Shown one piece after another: positions 46,581 through 58,541 of a stretch of 64,000 nucleotides of DNA. The DNA is taken from contig WHUX01000141.1 of the NCBI GenBank assembly GCA_015179025.1, positions 62,001-126,000 on the forward strand, read 5' to 3'. Under the pieces are notes generated by a model that made no database searches, had not been told where the DNA came from, and worked only from the letters and a program-made list of their open reading frames with translations. Position numbers and translations under genes: made by a program. Every line of letters begins with the position of its first letter. Position 1 is the stretch's first letter. Source of the stretch: Terfezia claveryi. Taxonomy: Eukaryota > Ascomycota > Pezizomycetes > Pezizales > Pezizaceae.

Positions 46581-47196
46581 TGTAACGAGGGCTCTGGAAG
46601 ACAAGGCGACCAAGGGGTATGCCAGGGCAGTGGCAAGGGGGAATTGCATATGTAGGAGCACTACGTGTGTGATCTAGGGAAAGGATAGGGACAAGGCAAG
46701 GGTAGGGCTAGGGTAACACTCATGTAGGAACGCTATATGTGTGACTAGGAAAACTAGGCTTGTTATGGACACCTGTCACGGATGTCACGGACACCTATTA
46801 TAGATGTCATGGACGATGTCAGGGGGGGCAGGATGTTCAGAAGGCAAGAGGCAAGGACAAGAGATATGCGGAAGTGATTGCCACATATGTCAAAGGGAGG
46901 CAGCTGTGCTGTAGAGTTGTTTTGTACGAGACAAGGATGTGCACAAGGGAGGTGCACAAGCACTGGGAGAAGCAAGGTCCTGTATTGGGTATACAAGACA
47001 TTGGATGGGGATCCAATGTGAGTGCGAGAGCGAGGAGATATATATATACATAGTGGCCCAAGGCCGATAACAGAATAAGGTTCCGAGATAGGGAACCCTC
47101 GACAGTCGTGCCAAAAGTGGCATGACTCTCAAAACACAACCCAGTACTAGGCAACATCAATAACAATAACAATGGTAAAGAGAGGTGGTTGTTACA
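46581..47196 (-). repeat. Gypsy2 3' LTR
   Basis: In plus coordinates starts TGTAACGAGGGC and ends GGTTGTTACA. A purine tract (AAAGAGGGAGATAG on minus) abuts it at 47197-47210, as expected for the plus-strand primer of a minus-oriented element. Confidence 0.88.
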
Positions 47197-47366
47197 CTAT
47201 CTCCCTCTTTAGGCAAGAGCTCCAGTGACACGAAGGCCTGGGCGTGATAATAGTAAAAACAACTTGACAACAACAAAAACAATAATCATTACTCCAAACA
47301 ACCTGACAACAATAGAAACAACAATCATAATTTCAACTCCAAATCAACGAAGATAAGACAAAAATA

Positions 47367-50300
47367 TCATTCAGCTGGATGAGGCTTGAGAGGGTAACGC
47401 TGGTGGAATAGGGTGACCAGGTTAGCGGCGTTTTCCAGATCCTCTACTAGTTGCCAGGTACTCTCCTCATCCCCTAACTATTTGACCTTGTACTGAACTC
47501 GTCCATAGCGCTTCCTGGAGTCCTGTACCTCCTCAACCTCCCACTCCTCTTCACCTGCAATCACCATGGAAGGAGGGGGGGGGTGCTTTTGCCTTGGAAG
47601 GGGATTGTCAGCGGCTGGCTCGATCTCCGAGACATGAACGACCGGATGGCACTTGATCTCCCTGGGAAACCTCAGTCAGTAAGCATGAGTGCCCACAGCT
47701 GCTAACACCTCGTAGGGACCTAGAAACTTGTGATCCAGCTTACAGAAGAGCCATTCTGTCTGGAAGTATCTGCTAGAAAGCCATACCTTGTCTCCAGGCT
47801 AGTACCTTGGGGCTGGCAACCATGATCTGTTGGTATATTCTGCTTGCCTGGCCTGGGCATATCCTAGCTCAGTCTTCAGGGTACGGTGGAGCTCAGCAAT
47901 TCTAGCTGCTAATTCCTTAGCCGGGGGATGGGCTTTCTACAGAGGTGCTAAGGTATCCACGAATTGGGGGTGCCAACCGTAATTGGCCAGGAAGGGAGAG
48001 GTTTTCGAGGACTCCGAGAACTGGTTGTTGGCAGCAAAATCGCAGGTCGCCAGCAATGAAACCCAGTTGTCCTGCTGGTAATTGACAAAAGCCCTTAGAT
48101 ACTGTTCCATAATGGCGTTCATCCTCTCCGATTGGCTATCTGTCTGGGGGTGGTAAGCTGTTGACAGACGAACTTTGATCCCCAGAAGTTCGCAGAAGGC
48201 TTGCCAGAATTCTGAGGTAAACTGGGGCCCACGGTCAGACACGATCGATTCAGGGAGGCCATGGTACCAGAATACATTATTGAGGTAGAGGTTGGCTAAC
48301 TCCAGAGCGGAGCAGGTATCCCGGCAAGGTATAACATGCCTTATCTTTGTCAACCAGTCTACCACCATTAGGATGGCATTGAACCCTGCATCTTCTGGCA
48401 ATCCCATCACGAAGTCCATAGTCAGGTGCAGCCAGGCCCGATCTGGGATGTCCAGAGGTTTCAGGGTCCCATATGGGGCGTGGCGGACAGGCTTAGCATG
48501 TTTGCAAACATGGCAGTTCCGTATGTACCGTTCCACTTCCTTCCGCTGGTCAATCCATGTGTATTCCCTAGCTAGTAGCTCCAACGTTTTAGCCACCCCA
48601 GGGTGACCTGCAACTAGGCTGTTGTGGTGTTCCTTAATCAATCGCAGGCGCAGCTCTCCTTCTGGTACATAGAGCTGTTTGAGGTGATAAAGGATGCTCT
48701 CCTAGACGATACATTCGGCCAGGGAAATCTTGGGGTGGCGGCGCTGGCCGGAATCCACTGTGGTAATGATGTCTTTGGCCAGGGGGTCTTCTTCGTAAGC
48801 CTGTTTCACCAGCTATCGGAGGTTGGCTTCCGCTTCAGCAAGGGTATTGGCTGCCAGATCAAGGTTTTCGGGCTTCAATACCACCTGATTCTGGTATTTT
48901 AGCCTTTCATCCCCCCCTTTAGGGAGGTCTCCTGATCTCCTAGTCAAAGCATCCGGTTTCCCACCAGCCTTTCCTGGCCGGTATTTGACCTTGAAGTTGA
49001 ACCGGGAGAGGAACTCCGACCACCTAGCCTGCCGCCGGTTAAGCAGCTTGGTGGTAGTAAAATACTCAAGGTTCTCATGATCGGACAGTACCTCGATAAT
49101 TCCCTTAGCTGACTCCAGGTGTGGCCTCCACTCTTCGAATGCTCGCACAATGGCCATTAACTCCTTATCATAGATTTCATAATTACACTCCGCCGGGGAG
49201 TGCTTTTTTAAGAAGTATGCTACTGGGTGGAGGATACCATTATCATCATTTTGAGATAGTATTCTAGCGGAGATGTAGTCGGAGGCATCAGTTTTGACCA
49301 TGCATTCTCGATCGGGATCGAAGTGGGCTAGGATTAGAGCTGAACAGAAGGCTTTCTTGAGGTCCTCGAAAGCGGCCTGGGCTGCTGGATTCTACTGAAA
49401 AGCCTTTTTCGGTATTCCAGCCTCCATCTTGGTCTTGGTCAGGGCTGTTAGAGGTGCCACAATTTTCGAATAACCCAGAATGAACTGGTGATAGAAGTTA
49501 GCAAAACCCAGGAAGGCCTGTATGTCCTTCAGATTGGCGGGGATTTCCCATTCCTGGATTGCCGCAACCTTGGCAGGGTCCATTTTAATGCTTTTCGTGG
49601 TTATGATCAAGCCCAAGTACTTTACCTTTTGGACATGGAATTTGCATTTTTCGGGCTTGAGGTATAACCCAGCTTGTTCCAGCTTCTCTAATACTTGTCG
49701 GACATAGATCCTGTGTTCTACAAGCAAATCAGAGTATATAAGAATGTCGTCCAGATAAGCTGTACAGAATATATCTAGAAAGTTCCGCAAGGTGATGTTG
49801 ATAAAGTGCTGGAAGGAGGCCGGTGCATTGGTTAGACCAAAGGGCATCACGTTGTACTCGAAGTGGCCATATCGTGTCCGGAAGGCAGTTTTCCACTCCT
49901 CCCCTTTGGCAATCCGTACCAAGTTATAGGCCCCTCTCAGGTCTAATTTGGTAAACAATTTAGCCTTTGACAACCTGGCCAACGTCTCCTGGATCAGGGG
50001 CAAGGGGTATCTATTTTTTACCGTTATCTCATTCAAACCATGGTAGTCCACGCATAACAGAAGAGAACCATCCGATTTCTTCACGAATAGTACAGGGGCT
50101 CCAGCTGGAGAAGAGCTGTGCTGAATGAAGCTCTTGTTGAGGTTTTCCTCCAGTTACTTCTTCAGAGCCTCTAATTCCAGCTGGGACATTCCATAGAGTG
50201 GGCCGTACAGTGGGGTCTTTCCTTCCACCAGGGGAATTGTGTAGTCATAGGGTCAGTGTGGTGCCAACTTCTCCATGGCTTTTTCGGAGAACAAATCAAT

Positions 50301-51059
50301 AAACTCGTGGTATTCCTCTAGGACCATAGACTTCCAGTCCTCCCTGGACCTCGTCTTATTGATCGCTAGGTTCACCTCATATATGGAAAGAGTATGTGCC
50401 TTCAGCTTGTACCTTCTAGTGAGGTAAGCGAAAGCCCCTGTGCCAATAAAGCTAACATTGATGGGTTTTTGAGGAGAAGGGGATATTAGGGAAACAGGGG
50501 GAACAGGAACAGGTGGGTTGTCAACATTGATATGTGTGGTCTGGTGTACTACTTGGGTGGGGTCCTCTACCGGGGGTGGTAGTGCGCATAATCCCTTAAT
50601 GGCGGTCCGTAGGGCACCACAGTGCCTCTTGCAATACCCACTATTAAAATTTAAGGTGTAAGAGCCAAAGTTGACAGAGACATCATGCATCCGGAGCCAT
50701 GGAATCCCTAAAACAATTGGGTATTTAAGCTTGGTCACAAACATGGGGAGACTCTCCGAGTGGTCTCCAATGGCACTGGGTAGACAGGCAAGGTCGGTGA
50801 TAGCCCTGGAAGAGATGGGGCAGCCATCGATAACGTCGAGAAGGCAGGGGGTGTTGAGTTTCGAGGTTGGTATAGAGTTTTTACTAACGAAAGTTTGGTC
50901 AATGAATGCTATTCCTGAAGCACCACAATCTATGAGAGCTGATGTAACCACTGTTTTATTATTGAACTTGACAGTTATTGGTACTATAAAATGCTCGCCG
51001 AACAAGCGAGATTTATCAACAGACATAGATGTAGGAACAGAAAAAGATGACAAAGACAA
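47367..51059 (-). pseudogene. Gypsy2 pol: protease, RT, RNase H, integrase, chromodomain
   Basis: From the start MSLSSFSVPTSMSVDK: protease with intact DCGA (ALIDCGASGIAFID) and LGIPWL (51059-50253); RT with [28 protein letters not shown] and YLDD (50084-49392); RNase H with TDASDYISA and the tether [10 protein letters not shown] (49301-48813); integrase with the HHCC finger (HHNSLVAGH, CHVCKHAK) and a DDE triad (MDFVMGLP, SDRGPQF, E in QSERMNAIMEQ) at 48641-47937; and a C-terminal chromodomain (GRVQYKVK, then LGDEESTWQLVEDL). About nine in-frame stops interrupt it, several at sites where CGA, CAG or TGG is expected. Catalytic residues are otherwise preserved. Confidence 0.9.
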
Positions 51060-51094
51060 ATGACCCAGAATAGGTCCCTTGCTAGTGTTAGCAA

Positions 51095-52291
51095 CTAGGC
51101 AAGGGACAGGGCTTTTCCCGACTCATCCACCTCCTCGATCCGGGGTTCTGGAGTGTTGGCTGGGCGGTCGGAGATAGCGTGGATGGCCAGGGAGCAGTTT
51201 TTTTGAAGGGGACAGGCTGCAATGAAGTGATCAGCCTTCCCGTACGCAATACACAAGCCTTTATCCCTGCGCCTGTCCCGTTCCTCCTGCGTCAATCGAG
51301 GCCTTCCTGAGGACAAATCCATAAGGGCGGGCCCTCCTGGCACCAGCGAAGGATGTGTCGGTTTGTTGGCTAGGGTCGTAGTTGTTGCAGCGGATTGGGC
51401 TGGCTTCGGCTGCTGCTGCTGTTGTGCTGGGCGGATGGTTGGTCGGAAGGCTGGTCGGTGGCGTAACCTGGCCATTCGTTGCTCCACCATGGAGGCCTGG
51501 TCGATCAACTCCTCGAGGGTATCAACTGCGGGGAGGGTAACCATGGCTTGTTGGAGCTCATTGCTGAGCCCCTCCTGGAATTGCTCGAACTTAGCCTGGT
51601 CGTTCCACCTTACCTCTGTGGCCAGCCTCGAGAACTCTGTGACGTAAGTAGACAGCTCTGAGTTGCACTGTCTCAGTGCCCGGAGTGCTCGACTGGCCGT
51701 CCCTACTGCATCAAGATCTCCGAACGCCCGAACCAAGATAACAAACAAGGCTGAGACATTGTCGAGCTTGATCCCTGTCTCGAGCACATATGGCTGGATT
51801 TGATTCATGCCCTTGCCCTCCAGTAGGGCAAACACATAGGCCAGGTGGTGTTGTTCTGACGGAAACCTAGCCAAATCTCCGCACAACTTCAAGTTCACTA
51901 CATTTTTCCAGGCTTGTAAACGAGCCCTATCCCCATTGAACTTAGGGGGGGTGGGGATACTTTCCGTTTTGGCAGTGGTGGTTGGGGTAGAGATAGCCAG
52001 ATTTGCCAGGGCGCGGCCGAGGTTTTGTACCGTAGTCCGTTCGGTAGCTAGGGCAAGATTCACATGGTCGAGATCCATCTGGAAGACCGTGATCTCTTCA
52101 TTGGCAGATCTCAGCTTTCGTTCGGCCACGGCCAGGCTGTTACCAAGTTCGGCCCCGATGGCATCTATGGCCTTGAAGATATCGATGATTTCTCAACAAT
52201 AGGCATTCAATTCGTTCAGGCCTGAGGGTATAGGGGAGCTTCTCCAGGTCTGGAACCTGACGGCGGGTGGTGGGAGAGCTGCTCCTGACAT
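51095..52291 (-). pseudogene. Gypsy2 gag
   Basis: The frame starts MSGAALPPPAVRFQTW at 52291, meets one TGA near 52198 (likely from CGA), then runs open for 344 codons. It has a capsid core (PPKFNGDRARLQAWKNVV, AFGDLDAVGTASRALRALRQ, YVTEFSRLATEVRWND), a Gln/Pro linker and a zinc knuckle. The knuckle reads CIAYGKADHFIAAC, with Tyr in place of the second Cys of CX2CX4HX4C (a TGC-to-TAC change). Confidence 0.85.
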
Positions 52292-52327
52292 GACTGCGTA
52301 CCAGTTGGTCCAAAGGATCCAACATAG

Positions 52328-52943
52328 TATAATGAGGGCTTTGGAGGACAAGGCGACCAAGGGGTATGCTGGGGCAGTAGCAAGGGGGAATTGCACACAT
52401 AGGAGTGCTACGTGTGTGATCTAGAGAAAGGATAGGGGCAAGGCAAGGGCAGGGCTAGAGTAATACTCATGTAGGAACGCTACATCTATGACTAGGAAAA
52501 CTAGGCTTGTTACGGACACCTGTCATGGATATCACGGACACCTGTCACGGATGTCACGGATGATGTCAGGGGGGGCAGGATGTTCAGAAGGCAAGAGGCA
52601 AGGACAAGAGACAGGCAGAAGTGATTGCCGCATGTGTCAAAGGGAGGCAGCTATGCTGCAGAGTTGTTTTGTACGAGACAAGGATATGTACAAGGGAGGT
52701 GCACAAGCGCTGGGAGAAGCAAGGTCCTATATTGGGTATACAAGACGTTGGATGGGGATCCAACGTGAGTGCGAGAATGAGGAAATATATATATACATGG
52801 TGGCCCAAGGCTAATAACAGAATAAGTTTCTAAGATAGGGAACCCTCGACAGTCGTGTCGAAAGTAGTACGACTCTCAAAACACAACCCGGTACTAGGCA
52901 ACATCAATAACAATAACAACGGTAAAGAGAGGCAGTTGTTACA
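52328..52943 (-). repeat. Gypsy2 5' LTR
   Basis: 616 bp, plus-coordinate left end TATAATGAGGGC (terminal G changed to A and C to T relative to the other LTR), right end AGTTGTTACA. The two LTRs differ by a few per cent by eye. Confidence 0.88.
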
Positions 52944-52948
52944 AAGGC

Positions 52949-55479
52949 TATGTGTCGATTACTGAGCCCTTAACCATCTTACAGTACCAAACAAATACCC
53001 ACTTCCTCTTATCTCAGAGTTGCTCGATAGAACTCGTGGAGGTAAATGGTTCACCCGATTGGACCTCAAGAATGGGTATAACCTCATTAGGATTACATCA
53101 GGGAATGAATGGAAGACAGTGTTTAGAACAAAGAAGGGACTGTTTGAGTATACTGTGATGCTATTTGGGTTGACCAATGCCCCCGCTACCTTTCAAGAGA
53201 TGATGGATACGATCTTTAAAAATATGGAAGGATGTATCTGGTACTTGGATGACATACTCATCTATGGAGGTAAGACAGAGGAAGAACATCAACAAATAGT
53301 CGAAAAAGTTCTTCAGCAATACATCCAACATGGGTTAGCTATTAACCTCATCAAGTCCAAATTTCATGTCCAAGAGACCTTATTCCTTGGTCATATTATC
53401 AATGGTCAACATGTCCAGATGGACCCCTCCAAGCTCGAAACCATGTCCAAGTGGCCCATTTCTACCAAGAAGAAAAAGGTTCAAGCATTCCTAGGCTTTG
53501 CTAATTACTACCGTCAATTCATTGCCAACTATAGTACAAAAGCACGCCCCTTAATCGACTTGACAAAGAATGTTCCTTTCAGTTGGGAACGCGAACAACA
53601 GCAAGCCTTTGATGACCTCCGAGAATGATTCCTCACCGCCCCTATCCTCACACAGTTTGATAGACAACTCGAGACAATCATAGAGACTGATGCTAGTAAT
53701 CAAGCTATTGCTGGTATTCTCTCTCAATATCATGTTGTCAATGGAGGAAAACAGCTTCACCCCGTTGAATACTATGCCAAAACCCTCTCCGCAGCTCAAT
53801 GCAACTGGCCTATCCATGATAAAGAGTTGTTTGCAATCGTAGATTGCTTCCGGAAGTGGCGAAATTGGTTGGTTGGTGTTCCAGTGAACGTCTATACAGA
53901 CTACCAAAGGTTACAATATTTCAACACCAAGCAGAAGCTCAACTCCCGTCAAGCCACCTGGTATCTCCGCATGTCCAAATTCATCTACAACATTCACTAC
54001 AGACCCGGTTCGAAGATGGGTAAGCCTGATGGCCTGTCTAGACGTTTAGAGGAAAAGAAATCAGGCATGGATACTAGATTTTTTGAAGATGGACAGCTAA
54101 TGGTACTTGGGGAAGAGGATGAAGAGGAAGCTGAAGATGTTGAAGTGGAAGGAATAGATGTGGCCGGATAGCAGAAGAAAGATGGACTATGGGTGGTACC
54201 TCCTGAGTTTAAGTTGGAAGTGCTAAGACAGTACCATAATAGTCAAGTGGTAGGACATTGGGGAAGACATCGTACTTAAGAGCTAGTGTCAAGGAATTTT
54301 ACATGGGATAAGTGGCAGGAAGATATAGCGAACTATGTAGCAGGATATACTAAGTGTCAGAAAGCAAAGGCAAATAGGCATAGCAGGCAAACGAAGTTGG
54401 TACTAATGCTAACTGAGGAACGACCATTTGAGGAAATAGCTATGGACTTCGTTGGTGAGCTACCAGAGTCAGAAGGTTTCAATACAATACTAGTTATCAC
54501 AGACCGGTTTATGAAAGTACAACACTATATTCCAGCAAAAACTACATGGACAGTATCCAATGTTGCTGATACCTATATTAACGAGATATGGAGACTCTAT
54601 GGCCTTCCCTGATATATCACCTCTGACCGCAGTCCACAGTTTGCTTCCAGATTCCTCAAGAAGCTTAACCAAAAGCTCAACATAACTCTGCGCCTCTCCA
54701 CTGCCTATCACTCTCAGACCGATGGACTTGCTGAACGAGCAGTCCAAATACTTAAGCAGTACCTCTGCATCTACTATCATGATAGGCAAGCCCGTTGGAA
54801 ATGATGGCTACCCTTAGCTGAGTTTGCCTATAATACTGCCGCCCACTCTACCTATAAGTACTCCCCTTACCGAAGTTTGTATGGCTTCAACCCTCATACC
54901 ATTCACCTTTCAGATGACTACGAATTCTTCTCTCCCGCCACAGAAGAATGGCTAGACCGAATGACAACTGTACATAACCAAATTTATGATACCCTCAAGC
55001 AAATCAACTACAAAAGAAGTGCTATACACCTCGAGAAGGCACGCAAGTTTGCTATTAACGACTGGGTATTGGTTGACTGCCAGAACCTACAGATACGAGC
55101 TAGGAACAACCGTTCCCTTACCAGCATGTGGATAGGGCCCTACAAGGTCATTGAAGCTATCGGTTCACATGTATACAGGCTCGAAGTTCCACAAGGCACA
55201 TGATGGCACAATGTTGTTCATGTTACCCTCCTGAAGCCATTCAGACGACAAGACGAGCCACAAAATATGAATGAAGATGAACCAGATATCTTCGAAGTCG
55301 AATCCATCATGGACTCCTACAAGAATAGAGGAATAGTCAAGTATAGGATGCGTTAGGAAGGATATACAGAGTTTAAAGACACTTGGGAGACCTTTGACAA
55401 GTTGGATAACTGTCCAGAAAAGCTCAGAGAGTACTGAGAGAAGTTCCTCAATAAGCTATGTAATGAAAGAGATGTCTGA
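52949..55479 (+). pseudogene. Gypsy1 pol, second part (RT to chromodomain)
   Basis: Resumes at CVDY and gives RT with [37 protein letters not shown] and YLDD, RNase H (IETDASNQAIAGILSQY, KPDGLSRR), integrase (CQKAKANRHSRQTKL, MDFVGELPESEG, SDRSPQF, E in LAERAVQILKQYL) and a chromodomain-like end (DEPDIFEVESIMDS, EFKDTWETFDKL). About nine stops. At positions such as CVDY*ALN and GLP*YITSDR the expected Arg codon CGA explains TGA. TAG in MR*EGY suits Trp. Confidence 0.88.
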
Positions 55480-55770
55480 AGTTTGGACTTATATCCAGTG
55501 TTTCATGGATGAAGACATGGTACCTTTTACCCTCCTACTCATCGCCTTTTCCCTGTGGGTTTTTTGGCGAGAGGTTTGGTTTTTAACGGCTATGGCATGT
55601 ATATATAGGCACACCGGTCTTGTGGCACCCTTGAATGGGATAGGGGTATTGGTCGGGATGGTCAGTACCTATGTCACTATGGTTACCTGAGTTATTACTA
55701 ATACTTGTCTTCTCCAGGGTCGGAAAGACTTGTATTCAGCTGAGGACAGCTGCCTCGAAATGGGGAGTAA
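55480..55770 (+). other. Gypsy1 3' untranslated part
   Basis: Between the pol stop and the 3' LTR. An off-frame ORF with a hydrophobic stretch is present but has no env-like feature. A purine tract ATGGGGAGTAA abuts the LTR. Confidence 0.6.
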
Positions 55771-56394
55771 TATTACGGCTCAGGTAAGAGACCTACCCTC
55801 AACAGGGAATATCCCAATACCTAATTATGGCTGCTAACTGCTATGGCCTGATCAACCATACAGATATGGGTAATATGTCCAGGATGGATGGGTATTGGAG
55901 CAAGGAAGCGTGTGACCTCTGAATGCGTTCTCATACATGTACTCTCTTCTATAGATATCCATTAAGTTCTTATGTTCGTTATTCTTATATTGTTATTCGT
56001 TGTATACAAGTTTATCTTCTGTATGACAGCCTGACTGCAATGCGTTGAAGTTCAGGCTGCCTAATCAATGTATGTCAGACTGCAGGGTTCCTAAATAGGA
56101 AGCGTCTTCCTATTCTAGGCAATCATCTGATGTCAGTTCTACTAAGCCATTAAGGGAAGTGTCGTCAGATCTGATAATGAGTTATCAGATCAACGCTTTT
56201 ATATAAGCTACCGCTTTTATATAGTTAATACAATAAGACCCAAGCGGTGTTCTAAGTATCATATAGCTTTACTCTTATCGAGTCCGCTTTACACCTGAGT
56301 TGCTACTACGTTTATACTTGTGATTTATTACCAAACACCCCTTATATACCTCTACCGCTGACTTGTATATTCGTAGTTACAGCCGCCTGTAACA
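55771..56394 (+). repeat. Gypsy1 3' LTR
   Basis: Starts TATTACGGCTCAGG (terminal TG changed to TA) and ends CCGCCTGTAACA. It differs from the 5' LTR at many positions, mostly transitions. Confidence 0.85.
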
Positions 56395-56892
56395 TAGTAG
56401 GTTAGTGTAAGGAAGTGGCTTACTCATACCCTATGACTAACTCTCTCTCTCACAAATGTATTTCTTATATATTTTCTTACTCAGCAAGCATCTCAAAAGA
56501 CACAACATTCTGTGTACTGTCTGCCTTGCTAATATTTCACATGCTTTCATATGTTATCACATACTTTCACAAGCTTTCACATGCTTTCACATGCTTTCAT
56601 ATGCTTTCACATGCTTTCACATGCTTTCATATGTATAAGTCAAAGTTAAGACTTAACCTATTTTGTACTAGATAGTATTTGGAAGTACTATCTAGAAGAT
56701 TAGATGATGCTGATCTCAATCACATGTAAGGGTCAGATGATGTTGATCTCAATTACATGTAAGGGTCAGATGATAGTGCACTGCCTTAGCACTGCCTCAG
56801 CACTGCCCTATTGGAAACATATATAGTCCCTTAAATTTCCCTTCAGTTGGACAGATAGTTAGAACTCAGAATATAGTTAGAGTACAATCAAT
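56395..56892. other. Spacer between Gypsy1 and the second palindromic element
   Basis: Holds an 11-bp minisatellite (next entry) and a doubled 30-bp phrase (GATCTCAAT.ACATGTAAGG near 56713 and 56745). No gene. Confidence 0.5.
56538..56636 (+). repeat. 11-bp minisatellite CATGCTTTCAC
   Basis: About nine units of CATGCTTTCAC/T with little variation. Plus frames read as a repeating CFHMLSHAFT pattern, which is a by-product. Confidence 0.8.
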
Positions 56893-57237
56893 ATTAGCGT
56901 GCGCACCGAGGTGAGTTTTCCCCGCGCCGACTCGCCAAGACTCGCACCGACGGCCGAGTTTTGCCCAACCCTCCAACTCGGCGAGTTGGCGACACAATTC
57001 TCTGGAAAACTCGGGCCAGCGCCGAGTAGCCGACGAGTACTCGCCAAGCCTTTTTGTTCTGCAGAATAGGCTGGAAGCCTACCTTCGCCGCCCATATATA
57101 CCTGGAAATCATGCATTCGCGGCTTGTACATATACATGGAAGTCATGCATTCGCAGCTTGTACATATACATGGAAGTCATGCATTCGCGGCTTATATATA
57201 CATGTATACCTGAAATTCGTGCATTCGCGGCTTATAT

Positions 57238-57532
57238 TGTTGAAATGAGGGTAATAGGACAACGCAGGATAAGCTGACAGTAGGATAAGCTGACAGTAGG
57301 ATAAGCTGACGGCAGGGTAAGCTGACGGCAGGATGGGTCGGTGAGAAATGATGAGGGATATCTATATTTGGGATGTTAGCAATGGGTATTTAAGAGCGAA
57401 GGATTTCTCTACTTTTATATTGAATTAAGCAAGCGGCTTCTCTCATAATATATACGAATATATCTCTCTCTCTTTCTCTCATATACTATATTATCCTCAC
57501 GAACGAGTGAACGACGTAGAACGATTTCTACA
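57238..57532 (+). repeat. Copia2 5' LTR
   Basis: Starts TGTTGAAATGAGGG, ends GATTTCTACA. Contains three tandem GGATAAGCTGACAGTA-like words and a TATTTAAGAG promoter-like stretch. The next bases TGGTAGCAACACG (57533-57545) are the primer site, complementary to a tRNA 3' end in CCA; the tRNA is not identified. Confidence 0.9.
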
Positions 57533-57554
57533 TGGTAGCAACACGTCAGTTTAT

Positions 57555-58541
57555 ATGAGCAACATAGACCCCGCCACACAAACATCGCCCAACTTACCGC
57601 CCTTACCACCATCTCATCCCTCATCACCCTCAACACCTCAACCCATGGCGGACTCTATGTTCAAACCACCCAAGGTGGCACGAGCCCTAAAAAACCAAGA
57701 CAACTATCACTCGTGGACAACCAGTATGACACGAGTACTGCTGGTAGCAGGAATGTTGCCACTGGTCACAGGTAATGAAACAACCCGACCAACCATTGCG
57801 GCAGATGCATAGGATATCAAGGCTGCTAAAGCTCTCATTACTATCATCGCCAACTGTGAGGAAGAAGCCCAGTCCCTTATCGAAGCATGTACGACCCCAG
57901 CCGAAGCATAGGAAATCCTCAAAACTCACTACGAAGGAAGAACTCGGACACACCTGTCTGCCCTTCTACTCAATATCACAGCTCTACGATTTGACGATAG
58001 AAAAACCACCATCGCTGATCATATTACTACCTTCGAAGGCAAGTGGAACTTGCTTCGACTTAACACAGCTACCGCAGAAGCAGGGACGAACTCGCTGGCT
58101 GCAGGAATCAAAAACTTCATTAACACAGATGCCTGGAAAGCAACCATGTTGCTCGCTACATTGCCAAAATTCCAGAACTACCAGAACATTATCGATAATA
58201 TTACATCAACAAGTGAAGATCCATCATATGGCACCATCGTCCTCCGTCTCAAAGAACTATCGGAGCGATCTAGGACCTCTCAGCAGCGTGAGAAATCAGC
58301 TGAACCACCATCAGCATTCGCCACAGTCACCAAGAACTGTACATACTGCAAGTCAAAGGGATGGCCAGGAACATCTCATAATGAATCAGAGTGTCGGACT
58401 AAGAAGCGAGATCAAAATCAAGCACGCTCATATATCACCACCACCTCGAATGCAGCACCACCAGCTCCGGTTATAGTAGATGAATGGTCAGCCCTCAATT
58501 ATGCTATCGATACAAATGCCGAATTAGATAAGGAAGGCTAG
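57555..58541 (+). pseudogene. Copia2 gag
   Basis: From MSNIDPATQTSPNLPPL, with the core NYHSWTTSMTRVLLVAG, then EILKTHYEGRT and ADHITTFEGKWNLL. The zinc knuckle CX2CX9HX4C (CTYCKSKGWPG then H and C) is near 58340-58395, the same unusual spacing as in Copia1. Stops TAG at 57810 and 57909 replace likely Trp codons, and a third at 58540 precedes the protease. Confidence 0.85.

Larger units (their letters stand above)
46581..52943 (-). mobile_element. Gypsy2: chromovirus inserted in Gypsy1
   Basis: A 6.4-kb Gypsy/chromovirus on the minus strand with 616-bp LTRs and a perfect AAGGC TSD (46576-46580, 52944-52948) within the Gypsy1 RT. gag and pol are recognisable throughout, with an order of protease, RT, RNase H, integrase, chromodomain. 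Fewer stops than Gypsy1 fit its younger age. The same LTR family appears as a solo LTR in Copia1. Confidence 0.92.
43423..56394 (+). mobile_element. Gypsy1: Gypsy element interrupted by Gypsy2
   Basis: LTRs of about 625 bp (43423-44047, 55771-56394) bound gag, protease, RT, RNase H, integrase and a chromodomain-like end in plus orientation. The TSD is TGGTA (43418-43422) versus TAGTA (56395-56399), one G-to-A difference. Gypsy2 lies inside the RT at 46581-52943. Removing it and one AAGGC copy rejoins KKDGSLRL to CVDY. The LTRs differ at many sites and more than twenty in-frame stops are present, so this is an old, dead copy. Confidence 0.9.

Noticed and set aside
55394..55690. Env-like third ORF of Gypsy1
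   Set aside because: It starts inside pol in another frame, has one hydrophobic stretch only and no signal peptide or cysteine pattern.
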